DNA of 64,000 nucleotides from Eleusine coracana subsp. coracana (GCA_032690845.1 CM064426.1:70296403-70360402), one strand, 5' to 3'. Shown: positions 31,320-42,679, numbered from the stretch's first letter. Numbers and translations: made by a program. The notes: generated from the letters alone by a model not told the origin.

Positions 31320-33224
31320 ATCCGAAGAACTTGATTGGTTGATACCTCCTGAACATCGGTTCCAAAAAGACGATACAGATGAGGACGAAGAGCAAAGGCT
31401 TTTTAACGGGGAGGTACTTTTTATAAACTTGATCTGAATCTTATAAATAGAACTCTCGATTCTTTTATAAACAATCTTGTTTTTTTTTATTGTCATGCAG
31501 AGGTGCGTTATAAATCATATTGAGAGGAGAGGGTTGGTCGGAGTGATCATGATGATTGTACGCAGCAGCTCGCAAACAACATGGGATTATGGAAAACCTA
31601 TTCCCTAGGACAAAATCAGTCTCATTTGTTGTGCCAGACTGGAGCATGAATGGTATTATTAGTGCTGTGAAACATGTGTCTGGAAAAGGTATGTAACTAT
31701 TTTCTAATTTTGTTCCAACTTAACCTGTATTACAAACCGGCTCTAATTGTTTCATGATGTACAATTCACATTTTGGAATTTATTATTCGTTTTGTGAATA
31801 GTATATATTGTACATTATTGAACAGCGTAAGTGTACAATGAAGCACACAATTACTCATGAGTCATGATCTCTTTTTCCAACCATTGGACCCAGACATCTA
31901 TTTCTGTATTCTTGGACCTACATTTATGATAGGTACTGGGAAGCAAGTAAAAATGAGCGTTACACTTCAGTAGAAATATATTTGATCACATTTACTTAAG
32001 CTCAAGGTGCCAATTTTGTTTGGTAGCAAAGTTGAAGATAAATTACGTTTCTTTTCCGGGTCACTTTCCTCAGCCATGCTTGCAAAGTCAAGCGAGGGAG
32101 AAGACATGATAATGATTGACGGAATTCAAACGAAGGAGCACAGTTTTTGCATATTTAACGGCTACCCTACCATTGGAACCTGTGTTGGATTGCATCACGG
32201 CACTGTTATTTATGTAAACCGAGCATGATTATGTGTTCAGAACAAATAGCTCATTTGAAGTCTCAAGCAAAGGAAGTATTTGCAAAACGGGACTACCTTA
32301 AAGCAATCTACTTCTATACACAGGTACCAAGCTGAAGTGCTTAAACGTTACAAGATAGTTCTGGTAGCCTAGGAGTTATTTTTAAGTTAACATGATGTCA
32401 AACCAATGCAATGAATACTTGTTTTGTTTTACCATGGCACCAGAAATTAATCATGACAAATACAGAGTTGCCGATTTGTTTTTGTCATGCAGGCAATAGA
32501 GGATAAACGTGATGCTACATTATTCGCCAGCCGGAGCCTATGCTGGTTGCAGATGGGAGAAGGAAATCGAGCTCTGTTAGATGGTCAGCAATGCAAGAAA
32601 ATGCGGCCTCATTGGTCGATGGCATGGTACCGTGAGGGCACACTTCTCGGATTGTTGAAGGTACAGTAGACAGTTCCTAGCAACTTCATCCAATTTAGTT
32701 CTCTGCAACATTTACCTTATTATCCAGCTGTTATCTGTACGCTCATCAGAACTACCGAGGAGCAGCTGATGCGTTTGTGCAAACATTGAAGCGTGACCCT
32801 GAGAGTGAAATGATCAAGAAAGCGTTAAGGTAATAAAACTCTTGTTTCCTTCTGCTTCTGTTTATACTACTATGTATGATAGGTAGCCTTAATTATTATC
32901 CCTTAAATTCTCGGAACTCGCAGGGAGGACATGGATGCTTTGAAGAACGGTGTAATCACTGATGGACACGGACAGAACCTTCCACCCGATGGACATGCTA
33001 CAACCGTTGACGTATCTCACGATAATAATTTTCTACAAAACTCGACGGAGCATACAAAAGTAAACCTACCAATATGTGATTCTTGCTCTTTTGTGATCAC
33101 CTGTAAGACACTGTGTCTGCAAGCTGATGCAGCAAGCATAGCGGCTCAATGGATTGAGCTAGTACAGAACACATTACATTACAAATGCATTTACATGAAA
33201 GTGGACCTACATGTCATATATTAG
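31320..33224 (+). pseudogene. Ankyrin-TPR gene, 3' part (TPR domain), cut off from its 5' exons
   Basis: The TPR exons are in one frame: 32225-32323, 32493-32660, 32750-32829 and 32924-33224, all with consensus splice sites. They encode EQIAHLKSQAKEVFAKRDYL, AIYFYTQ, DATLFASRSLCWLQMGEG, MRPHWSMAWYREGTLLGLLK, NYRGAADAFVQTLKRDPESE and a polar C-terminal tail. This is the three-helix-pair TPR typical of grass ankyrin-TPR proteins. Upstream, the exon at 31501-31688 ends PDWSMNGIISAVKHVSGK, matching the ankyrin-TPR linker, but its first part needs another frame. An intermediate open block 31996-32228 (see separate entry) lies between them. Ankyrin exons are 13-22 kb away, on the far side of the CACTA element. 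A truncated TPR protein could still be made from the ATG at 32225. Function: protein-protein interaction, not further known. Confidence 0.6.
31996..32231 (+). other. Open coding-like block of unknown origin inside the TPR gene
   Basis: After TGCTCAAG-like sequence the block encodes VPILFGSKVEDKLRFFSG, SSAMLAKSSEGED, IDGIQTKEHSFCIFNGYPTI, GTCVGLHHGTVIYVNRA and a stop. It looks like real protein sequence but matches neither the ankyrin nor the TPR part. I do not recognise the family. It sits just upstream of the first TPR exon and ends with a stop codon overlapping that exon's start (CATGATTATG). Confidence 0.35.
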
Positions 33225-34245
33225 TGCTCTTTTTTTTAGATAATGGAAAAGGTATTCCAGCATTTAGTGCTCCTTTTCTGGTCAGTAATGCTCGTTTCTA
33301 ACTTAATTTGATTGGCACTTGTCAGGTTGTTGTCACTTGAAAATTGACCTCACAAGTAAGTCCCGGATATAGCATTTGGTGATCACAAGAAGTCAACCGG
33401 GGATCACAACTGAATTTATCATACAAGCCTTCCCACAAAATGCATCCTTTGTTCCGAAAATGACCTAGCAAAGAATTGACGCATTTTTGTAAACTTCTGG
33501 TTGAGCTATTTCCACCAACTATTTGTAATCGCCCCTGCACGCCATCTCCCTTCCTTTCCCTCCCTCCCACAAACAACGGTAGTACTCTCCCCGGACCCTG
33601 ACGGCGCCCGAGCAAAAGGAAGCGAAAGAGTCGTAGAAGTGCGGAATGGACGTGGAATATCCATCGCGGCAGCGGAGTGGAAGCGAAAGGAAGCAAGCAA
33701 GTGTGGAACTGTTGGTTTGACAAAAATGATGAACAAAAAATACGAACCGTTGCGGGGAAGTTGTCTATTTTATTCATTAGTCATGTTCGGGTATTTGGTC
33801 GAGGGGAAGTGTGGAAGCGACTACTTTTCAGCCAGCTCGCTCTAGCTCGTTAGCAGCTTAGTTCATCAGCTCATCATGCCAATATCACAGAAGACAACAA
33901 ACTAACAAAGTGTCCTATGGCCTCAAGATGCTTGGCATCGAAAATTGACTCCATGAGTGCAAACTTCTCAACTTTTGGGGGTGGTGTGTCTACACGAAAC
34001 TTTGCTACTAGCCAAGCCCCATGATGTGCTTGCATTCTAGCGTAACTCCGATCCATCTTGGCAATGTTAGTGGCTTGACCTTGACGGACCTAACGAGACC
34101 TTCGACATGGCGATCTTGGGTGTCTTAGCTTTGACGGCCCCACCATTATGTGGAGCAACCCAGGTGTTCCATGTCTCTTGCCTAATTGCGTGGTTGTTTC
34201 ATGATTGTAACAGATTACGTGAACATTTTAATTAAGGACGAAGTT
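33225..34245. other. Intergenic; no gene supported
   Basis: Open frames on the minus strand at 33322-33777 and 33874-34056 lack a family match. The text MDRSYARMQAHHGAWLVAKF in the latter is protein-like but too short to call. A segment at 33440-33520 recurs at 36820-36900 with the phrase ATGACCTAGCAAAGA and AAACTTCTGGTT. Confidence 0.35.
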
Positions 34246-34248
34246 CAT

Positions 34249-34749
34249 ATTACTCCCCTCAAGTATTACAAAAGTCCACATAACCCTCTAAACTATCTTT
34301 TGGTTTATTTTACACCCCTAAACTGTGACACTTGGTTCAATTCACCCCTTATTATAATTTGACTTTTTTATTTCACTATGCATAAATTGAATTTTAATTT
34401 AAAATTTTGTATGGATGTAGTGAATATCACAATGTGTGCTAGAATATATCATGATTTTTCCGTCGTTATTTTCAAAATAATATTGTATCCTAAGGATTAT
34501 TTAATTATTAAATATCTCAGCCCATCAAAATAATGATTAAAAACTAATTTATATTTTTATAGCATGAGTTACGATGTTTACTATCATCTCACAAAATTTT
34601 AACTTAATACCACAATGTTGTACGGAGAAATGAAAAAGATAAATTGTATTAGGGGCAAATTAAACCAAGTGACATAGTTAGGGGCTGAAATGAACCAAAA
34701 AACTGTTTAGGGGATTATGTAGACTTTGAGTATACTTGATAGGAGTAAT
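34249..34749. mobile_element. Foldback MITE with about 110-bp inverted ends
   Basis: The left end ATTACTCCCCTCAAGTATTA and the right end (reverse complement ATTACTCCTATCAAGTATAC) stay alignable for about 110 bp, including GTCCACATAA/GTCTACATAA and CACTTGGTTCAATT/CACTTGGTTTAATT. The interior is AT-rich and non-coding. I see no clear target duplication, so the superfamily is not assigned. Confidence 0.7.
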
Positions 34750-35191
34750 TTGGTCTTTTCCCTTTAACTAATGTGTGTACCTTTTTGGCCTAGAGGTCAA
34801 TAAAATTCCCTATTTTTCTAAAAGAAAAACAGTATTGTGATGAGCAGCTGAGCTGATTGCAAAATTGTTCTTTTTTCTTTTGAATCAATAAGCAACAAAA
34901 TTGGGAAGACATTTGCACTCTCCGTACAGTGCATGCACGCGTGGATGTGACCAGGAGTCTTCATCCAGTACACTATTGAACCAGATAGCTAGGTAGTCCT
35001 TGTCGAAAACAAAAAAGATAGTAAATCCTCTATTGTTGACAAAAAGATCCACTGCAAAATCCTCTATTGTTGACATAAAAAAACAGAGGGAGTAAATGAA
35101 GCCTAGGGCTGACGCCTCCGATGCCGCCCCCTCACACGCCTTCGTGACGTCGATATATTTTTCTCTCCGCTACTGTTGACGATGAACCAGA
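34750..35191. other. Intergenic, downstream of mini-gene copy 2
   Basis: Nothing is supported here apart from short T/A runs. A CCTCTATTGTTGAC phrase occurs twice (near 35027 and 35060) as a small direct repeat. The stretch from 35100 may be 3' untranslated sequence of the minus-strand gene. Confidence 0.3.
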
Positions 35192-36456
35192 TCAGTTCAC
35201 GCCATCGTCAGGGGCTACCAGCTGGATTGCAGCAGTTGCAGCAGCTGTAGTCATCGCCGAAGTTGAAACATTGTGGGGTCTACCCCCGCCCTGGTGGAGT
35301 ATCTTGTAGAAGATGGTAATGGCGATCAGCATCGCAACACCCACAGAGATGAGGCCATAGACAACCCCGTTATGGGCGTGCGGCTGCTCTGGCCTCGTAT
35401 CAGCACAGGAGCTGTTGGTAATCGCAGGCATGCATCGCTGTTCAGCAGGAAAAAAAAGGTCACCTTGAATAACCAAAGCTGTGTGTATTTTGGAAGATCA
35501 TCATAAATAATTTACATACTACTAAAGTTCCTCTATTTATATAAATCATTCATCAAAGACAATAAAAAACGTAGTCAATTAATCTTAAAATAAACCAATT
35601 TGGAACAGATGGAGTAGCTTAGCTATTTATGTGGGCTCGTGTTCATAGTTGGTATGACAAACCCAGTTTTTCTTTACGTATGTAGAAGATGAGCAAAGCG
35701 AAATTTTAACATGTACATGTTAAGCATGTACTATCTAAACCACATATTTTACTTTAAGATTGGTGAAATCTTATTCTCATATATACTTCATCATATGATC
35801 TTTGATATGTAGTATATATAATACGAATCTCAACACAATATAGATGATATAGATAATACATGTTAAGCATGTACATGCTATAAGGAGTTTTCCAGAAGAT
35901 GATGCACCAATGGCTGCTCCAAAGCATTGGCATAGGCTGACACAATGAGTTACTACTAGAAATACACAAATGTCAACAAATCCAAGATGATTTATATAGT
36001 ACATATAATAAATTATTCCCACAAATAAATAAGCCCCCTTGCATTCAATTTATAATATATCATTGTGTGCGCACGACTGTAGACATGTGCTATTCACTTG
36101 CTATGAACCGAACAACTGACTAAAAACTCTAAAATGATAGAAAAAAAATGATAAATTCATTACTCCATGGCCCTATGCGTAGCGGATCTTTTTGCTTCCC
36201 CTATGGTTACCTTCACAATGATTATGGACTACCAATAATTCTATTTTATTTCTTATAGATTACTTCTATCAACATTGTGGTTGCCCTTATCTGGAGGCTC
36301 TTTTAGTCCTAAGACATAAATAGTTGTTTATGTTCATTTAAATGAAAATGAACTTATCCTAGTAAACGTACCAGTTTAACACACTACTAGTGCTCCATTT
36401 TCTTCAAAATCTTGGTAATGCTCGATTCAAGCTTAATTGGCCTCACAGCAAGCTCA

Positions 36457-36501
<45 letters not shown>

Positions 36502-37897
36502 CAACTCCAATTGTCTACGTATTGGTAGTTTAATTTGGTACATACCGTACAAACCTCCAAAACTACTTTCTATGTTGGATCACCCATCCATTTCATATTC
36601 TATAGTAGTGTCCACCGTACGAAGATATTTTTTGGATATGCGCTATAAAAATTTTGAGCGATGTAGGTATACGAACCAAAAATATCTGAAAACTGTAAAT
36701 TTCATATATGTTCAATATTCGACAGAGTATTGTTTTCAAAATTAATCTATTTTGGGTATTTTTCGTAAATCATGACAAAGAAGGTATTGTTTTCAAACAG
36801 AATCCAGAATAGTACTACCTCAAAATGCATCTTGGTTCTGTAAAAATGACCTAGCAAAGAGTTGTTGAGTTTCTGCAAACTTCTGGTTAAGCTATTTTCC
36901 AGATTATTACATAGTTGTTGAGCCTTCATATGAACTCGATTCAATAAGTAGCAGGTATTCTTGCTTGCTTGCATTGTTGAGTATGTATAGATGCATTAAT
37001 AAGTACTACTTCAGGTTGTGTAGTAAGCAAAATATATAAAGAAACCAGTGGTTGAGGAGCTGGCTAGGCTAGGTCCATGTCACCACCAGAAACTGGTCAT
37101 TTGCCTAGTGTCATGACCACTCGGTAAAGCATAGAAAATACTCGGCACTCGACAAACAACACTCGGTAAAAAGAAAATCTAAAGGCTGACGGTAAAGGAC
37201 AAACCCACATGGTAATCGTGTGATATATTTTGCCGAGTATGTATTGTTTACCGAGTGTCTTTGGTTTTTTATCGAGTGTTTTACCTATTTGCTAAGTATC
37301 TTGATGTAGACACTTGACAAAGTTATCATTTGTTGAGTGCCTGATAGAATGCACTCTGCAAATCATCGGACACTCAAACAAAGAGTCGGTTTCCAGTAGT
37401 GTGTGGAATCTATCGAATCATGTAGCAGCTAGAAAAACAATTTTACCGTGCAGAGAGAGGACTTGAACAGGAGGATGCTGGCTTGTTGCGGTTCGTCGGG
37501 AACGTTCTTCCCGCCACCAGCGCGCAGGAAGATGCTCTCGAGCACGGCGTCTTCCACCTTGCTGCAACAGCTTGTCAAGCCCGTGCTGCTGCAGAAGCGA
37601 AGCGGCTCACGCAACATCACTGGGGCCTCTGCACGGCGAATAACGGAAATGGGGTTATGGGGTCGGTTGATCTGCCATGACTATATAGCTTGTAGCTGGC
37701 TGATTGGTGGATGGAAATTAAGAAAGGAGGAAGAAATGAGAGCCTGGAAAGATATTCTTACTTGATTTACGGCAACATAGTGATCTCGAATCGCCCGTGG
37801 AGGCTGCTGGTAGCTCTTGAGACATGCAGCAGTAATGACGACCGGTGGTGCAGGCCACAAGGGCGAGAACAACGACGACGCTCATCACATGCTCCAT
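35192..37897 (-). CDS. HIPL1-like Cys-rich, single-TM mini-protein (187 aa), copy 2
   Basis: Three exons on the minus strand join in frame: 37762-37897, 37447-37628 and 35192-35437. The introns begin GTAAGA and GTAAAA and end GTGCAG and AACAG. Exon 1 encodes a signal peptide (MEHVMSVVVVLALVACTTG). Exon 2 carries the Cys-rich start of HIPL1/folate-receptor-like domains: APVMLREPLRFCSSTG, LTSCCSKVEDAVLESIF, then KSSLC. Exon 3 opens with TRCMPAITNSSC, completing the LCxxC motif, followed by one hydrophobic helix (VVYGLISVGVAMLIAITIFY, about residues 131-150) and a short polar tail. Full-length plant HIPL1 proteins continue with a long glucose-dehydrogenase-like beta propeller, which is absent here. 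The predicted product is secreted or type-I membrane, with the Cys-rich part outside. A TATA box lies at 38054-38061. Function unknown; the HIPL link rests on motif spacing and is moderately sure. Confidence 0.6.
36460..36499. repeat. (GA)n microsatellite, 40 bp
   Basis: An uninterrupted AG/GA dinucleotide run lies inside the long second intron of the mini-gene. It creates an artificial Arg/Glu repeat in one frame. Confidence 0.9.
37078..37404. mobile_element. Miniature CACTA element (321 bp) with TGT duplication
   Basis: The element 37081-37401 begins CACCACCAGAAACTGG and ends CGGTTTCCAGTAGTG, whose reverse complement begins CACTACTGGAAACCG. The flanks are TGT (37078-37080 and 37402-37404). 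ACTCGGTAAA and its inverse TTTACCGAGT recur inside as subterminal repeats. It lies in the second intron of the mini-gene, 43 bp from the exon-2 donor. Confidence 0.8.
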
Positions 37898-38053
37898 GGT
37901 GATGTGATGATGAACAGTGGGGTGGAAACGATACACACTGGATGGGATCTTGCACAGCCGGTGCTTTGCTTTCCCTTGGAGACGACAGGACCGGAGAAGG
38001 CACGGTGGTGGTGGTGAGGAGGAGATGAGAAGCAAGGGAGGGGAGGAGGGGGT

Positions 38054-38061
38054 TATTTATA
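38054..38061 (-). promoter_or_regulatory. TATA box of mini-gene copy 2
   Basis: TATAAATA on the minus strand lies 157 bp upstream of the ATG at 37895-37897. The paralogous gene has the same word at 2805-2812. Confidence 0.6.
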
Positions 38062-38376
38062 AGAAAGGCGGGTTTGGGGTGTGTCTCTGGCTCTATGCAA
38101 TTCCTCGTGCTCTGCCAATCGGGCAGCCTCCGAGGCCAACCATCAGTGCCTCTTGCTGATCTCTTTTTCTTCGTGTCTCGTAGCCAACCCGCACCTACTA
38201 CTAGCTATTCTACATGCCAGCTTGTACTACTCCACTTCACTCAAACTGTCAAACACGACATCAAATTGCCCCAAGCGAAGCGAAAGATGCCAAAGGGCCC
38301 ACTACTCTCCGCCGTATTTGCTTCTGCGCACACGACACAACTGGAGAATGAAAAAACTGTTGATGATGTTGACTAT

Positions 38377-38603
38377 TACCTCCGTTTCAAAATATAAGCA
38401 TTTGTTAATTTTTAAGAACCATGTTTGACTATTTATTTTATTTGAAAAAATTACAAAAAAATTATTTATTTTATTACAACATGCTTTATTAATATAAATA
38501 CTTTATATATAATTAATTTGTTTTTATATTTTTATAAAATATACTGAATAAGATGAGTGGTCAAACACGATGCTTACAGTTATATTTTGGAACGGATGTA
38601 GTA
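38377..38603. mobile_element. Stowaway-like MITE
   Basis: The left end CTCCGTTTCAAAATATAA and the right end TATATTTTGGAACGGATG are imperfect inverted copies flanked by TA (38377-38378 and 38602-38603), the target typical of Stowaway/Mariner elements. The core is AT-rich and non-coding. Confidence 0.75.
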
Positions 38604-38802
38604 ATGAACAATCTTCTCTGAGACTGGCTTTCACTAGCAGTTCTATCTTTTTGCAGGAATGTAAAAACTACTCTACATGTTTTAAGCTAGCAGTTGTAAT
38701 TGTATGATAAGGCTTCGTGTGGGAAGACATGCCTGGAAGAAATTGTAGAACCAGGCGATTGCCTTCCCCGTAACCGCTTTGGACTAACGACCAGGAACCT
38801 AC

Positions 38803-40511
38803 TGACTGGATAGGGATGGTAGTGGGTCGGGTGGAGCAAAAACCCACTCACCACAAAAAATGTTTCGGGTGGAAATTGACACCGACATCCACACCCACGG
38901 GTGAGAATTGAGACCCACACCCACACTCATCAGGTTTCAGGTAGGTGTCGAGTACCCATCGGATTTCATATGTTTTATAAAAATATTTAAAATAAATATT
39001 TTAACGAGATCAATACAAATGCACAATGTCTATATATGTTATAATAATCAACAAAAATGAGTCATGGGTACGTACTTATCTAATTGTACATAAATTCTTA
39101 AGAACTTAGTCATCACTCTTATCACACGTATATTTAGTTATAGTTAGTTTATTATAACACTACCACTAAATGAGCCTTTAGCGGCGTTACGGCGATTTTG
39201 AAAATAACCGCCGCTATAATGATCCTCGAGCTTTTAGCGGCGGTTCAAGATGTGATCCACCCCTAAAAATTGATTTTAGAAGCGGATCACATCTTGAACC
39301 ACCGCTAAAAATGTCTCCATTTTTAGGGGCGGGTGATAATATGATCCGCCCCTAAAAATCAATTTTTAAGGACGTCCCATTTAGTCAACCGCGGCTATTG
39401 GGCCCACAACCGATTTAAATAGCCCACCGCCCTCCTCTGTTGAGAAACCCTATTTTTCACTCCCCCCCCCCCCCCCCCCCCCCGCACCGCCCTCCTCCTC
39501 CTCTACTCTACTCTCTCTCTCCCCACACCCAACGCCGCTCGAGGAGCACGCACCGCCCCCTCCTCCGATCGGCAGCGCCGCCCCTCTCCTCCGGGCACCG
39601 CTCGTGCCGCCCCCTCCTCAGGCCGGCAGCATCGCCCCTCTACTCCGGTCAAGCCTCTCCTCCGGGTACCGCCCGTGCTGCCCCCTCCTCTGGCCGGCAG
39701 CACCACCCCTCTCTTCCGAGCGCCGCCCGCGCCGCCCCTCCTCCGGCTGGCAGCATCGACCCTCTCCTCCGGGCGCCGCCTTCTCCGCATCTATCATGTC
39801 CTCCGGACGACTCGCGCCGCCCATCCTCCGGCAGGCGTAGGCGCCCTCTTCTTCGCACTCTCTTCGCTCTTAGATCTGGCATAGGCGGCTCTGGATCTAT
39901 CGCGAGTGTCGGCGGCGGCGCGCGGTCGAGCGGCTAGGGTTCCGAGATCCGGCGCAGGCGCGGTGGCTAGGGTTTTGAGATCCGGTGCAGGCCTCCTCTG
40001 ACGGCCCCTCCTCCTCCGGCGGCGACCTCCCCTCCCCTCCACCTCCTCGTGGCGGCGCGTCCTCTCCCTCTCACCGCGGCCAGATCCAGCAGAGAGGAGG
40101 GCGGCATCTTTGGATCCGGTGACGGGCTCGAGTGGGCCAGCGGGCTTTTTTTTTGTTTTTTGGATTTAGCTACTAATTTCTTACCAGCGGTGATTGATTC
40201 CACCATCAGGCCATCCGTCGCTAAAGCTCCCTTCTTTTAGTTGTGTTAGCGTAGCGGCCAGGCGGCCCACCTGCCACTACAGGCCATCATTGTTGTAGTG
40301 TCAGATGGAACTAAATTTTATATGTGAGTATATTTCTAGGCCCAACGGATCCCCGTGAGTGAGAAATAAAATTCGCACCCACACTCATGTTTGTCGGATC
40401 GGGTGTGGGTGACACCCATGGATGAAAAATTAGACCCACGCCTGCACCTGTCAGGTGTAAAACCTATCGGGCCTTACACCCATGGGTGAAATTACCATCC
40501 CTATGACTGGA
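38803..40511. mobile_element. hAT-type element with 8-bp duplication, host of a CACTA element
   Basis: The ends TAGGGATGGTA and TACCATCCCTA (38811 and 40503) are inverted. The identical 8-mer TGACTGGA flanks both (38803-38810 and 40504-40511). Both arms carry CACCCAC/GTGGGTG-rich sequence. Removing the nested CACTA (39158-40300) leaves about 550 bp with no coding capacity, so it is a non-autonomous hAT element. Confidence 0.85.
39158..40300. mobile_element. Non-autonomous CACTA element nested in the hAT element
   Basis: It starts CACTACCACTAAATGAGCC and ends ATCATTGTTGTAGTG. TAGCGGCGGTT subterminal words with an inverted pair (near 39245 and 39290) resemble those of the 12.9-kb element. The flanking triplets TAA and TCA differ at one position. 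The interior has a run of about 22 C (39462-39483) and a C-rich block encoding Pro/Ser/Arg text (39440-39937) in all frames. That block is low-complexity and I do not call it a gene. Confidence 0.7.
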
Positions 40512-40662
40512 ACAGGTGCTCCGTTCACCTTCAAAACAAGCTTGAGATCCAATGTTGCATTTCTAAAGTGCAGTCACAAAATTTTCATACAATCGTGGTG
40601 TGCATTTTATCCACTTCGAATCCGCTCACAGTTTTGGGAAACTGCTGGTGGGTGTTTCAGCT

Positions 40663-40765
<103 letters not shown>

Positions 40766-41094
40766 AGGCAGGAGCGTTGTTATTTATTAAGATAGGAGGA
40801 AAGAAAGATATATCCTAAGATTATATAGTCTAACCTAGTATAAATACCAGACCTGAACAATGGACATCACCAAGCCCAGGAACAATAAAACAAAATACGA
40901 AGGCCTGATCAACCAGTTAACAATCCCCGTCGCAGCGTCAGCACCACTCATGTCCGCACTGCAATTGCGCCAGAGTATTGAACAGAGTCTAGGGGAACAA
41001 TGATGATTCTTCCAGACTAAATGGCAAATCCTAGGATCTATTTCACATGAAAGTACTATAGTCAACTCCTACCATTTCTTCCAGAATTTTCGAG

Positions 41095-42560
41095 TCCAAA
41101 CACAATCAGGCAGGACACTTCTCTTCGCATCATACATCCCCATCTGATTTGTTTTCCTCCAAATTCTCACGAGGCATAGTTGCTCAGCACTGGAGGCTTA
41201 GGAATGGTCTATCATAGCTTCTGGCTTCCACCAAACCTTCTGCTTTAATCTGTGCAAAATTACACACGTTATATGGGAGGACATGTTCCCGCATGAGGTG
41301 CCATTCTTTATCCTTCTCGCGCCCTTTCTTCAATTTTCATGATCTTCTAGGCTCTGGCAGAGCTATGTTTCTCATTCATGCACTTCTCGTTTTTCGTTTG
41401 CTGAAGCTTATTTCCGTTCACTTTAATTGCATTCTCAACCGATACTGACCTAATTTAGAGAAAAAGAAGATGAAAGAAAACAATCTTGACTTGACCCATA
41501 CATAAGGATAAGCATTAAGCCACCATTTCTGGCCCGTTGAGAATGCTTTGATTGCTCACAACTCATTTTTGGACACAATTGATTCAAATAACAACACCGC
41601 TAATACTACAACAGCAAGCCAAAGAACTCAATTAAAGTGATAGCATTTTCCATTGCATCACACATTTGTTGTCCATCCTTCTCTATTAGTTTAGCTTTTT
41701 TAGTGTAACAAGTCGATGCATAGTAGTTTAACACTTATGAAACACAAGTGAATGATTTCAAGTTCCAACAACAAAGCACATGATCTTTACGAATGTTATT
41801 TTTAGGGAATTACAGCGAGACCCCCCACCCCCACCCTATAAAGAAAAGAAAGTATTTTCTATTAATACTTATATAAAGAAAAGAAACAAAAGGTATTTTC
41901 TATATATTTGGAAGGTACCCATTTTTATACACTATGGAGAAAAGAAGGGACCAATAGAGGTCTAAGGATGAGAAAAGAAGAGATCATCCACTAGGAAAAA
42001 AAAACACAAGACTTCTAGTTTCGTCACCCTCAACTCACATTCCCGTAACTCAATTACCGCGAACCAAATAAGCTAGAGATGCTTGGTGCCTGCTGCTATC
42101 CAAGTCCTCGCCTCCTCCTTGATGAGAGCTGGATGACCTGTTTTCGCATTGGGGACAACGGCGTTTCTCATCTTCCATACTTGCCAGGCAATGAGCATGT
42201 ATCTTCACATTTTGTATCCCCATCTGATTTGTTTTCCTCCAGTTTCTCACTGTCCATAGTTATTGAACATTGCGGATTTAGGAAAGGTTTATCAGCTTCC
42301 ACTAACCCTTCTTCTTTAATCTGTACAAAACTGCATTAATTATATGGGAGGCAGGCGAACGCATGCCGTTCTTTCCCCTTCTCACACATTTTCTTCAATT
42401 TTCATGATCTTTCGGGCTTTGGCAGAGCTATGTATGTCATTCATGCACACCTCGTTTTTCTTTTGCTGAATCTCGTTTCTCCATTCACCACAATTGCATT
42501 ATCAACAGACACTGACCTAATTTTGAAAAAAGAAAAAGAAGAAAGAAAACATTCTTGACT
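41095..42560. repeat. Duplicated segments (about 41.1-41.5 kb and 42.2-42.56 kb)
   Basis: The two segments share the order CATCTGATTTGTTTTCCTCC, CTTTAATCTGT, TATATGGGAGG, TCTTCAATTTTCATGATCTT, GGCAGAGCTATGT and ACTGACCTAATTT. A further shared piece follows each: 41555-41640 and 44392-44466 (CATTTTTGGAC, ACAGCAAGCCAAAGAA). The second copy is split by the Mutator-like element at 42689-44026. Origin unknown; no reverse transcriptase or transposase text is readable. Confidence 0.6.
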
Positions 42561-42679
42561 TGCTTCGTTCGTGTCAAGGATATGCCACCATACAAAAAGT
42601 GCACCAGATAATTTAGTGACAGAATATTACAGTTTGATTAGGCAGGTTTCGTCAGGAACTCATTACAGAACCATGAGTC

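Noticed and set aside
36437..36745. Open frame starting with an Arg/Glu repeat
   Set aside because: The repeat comes from the (GA)n microsatellite. The rest is intronic.
39440..40042. GC-rich Pro/Ser/Arg open frames on both strands
   Set aside because: All frames are open because of C-rich low-complexity DNA inside a CACTA element. There is no domain and no splice context.
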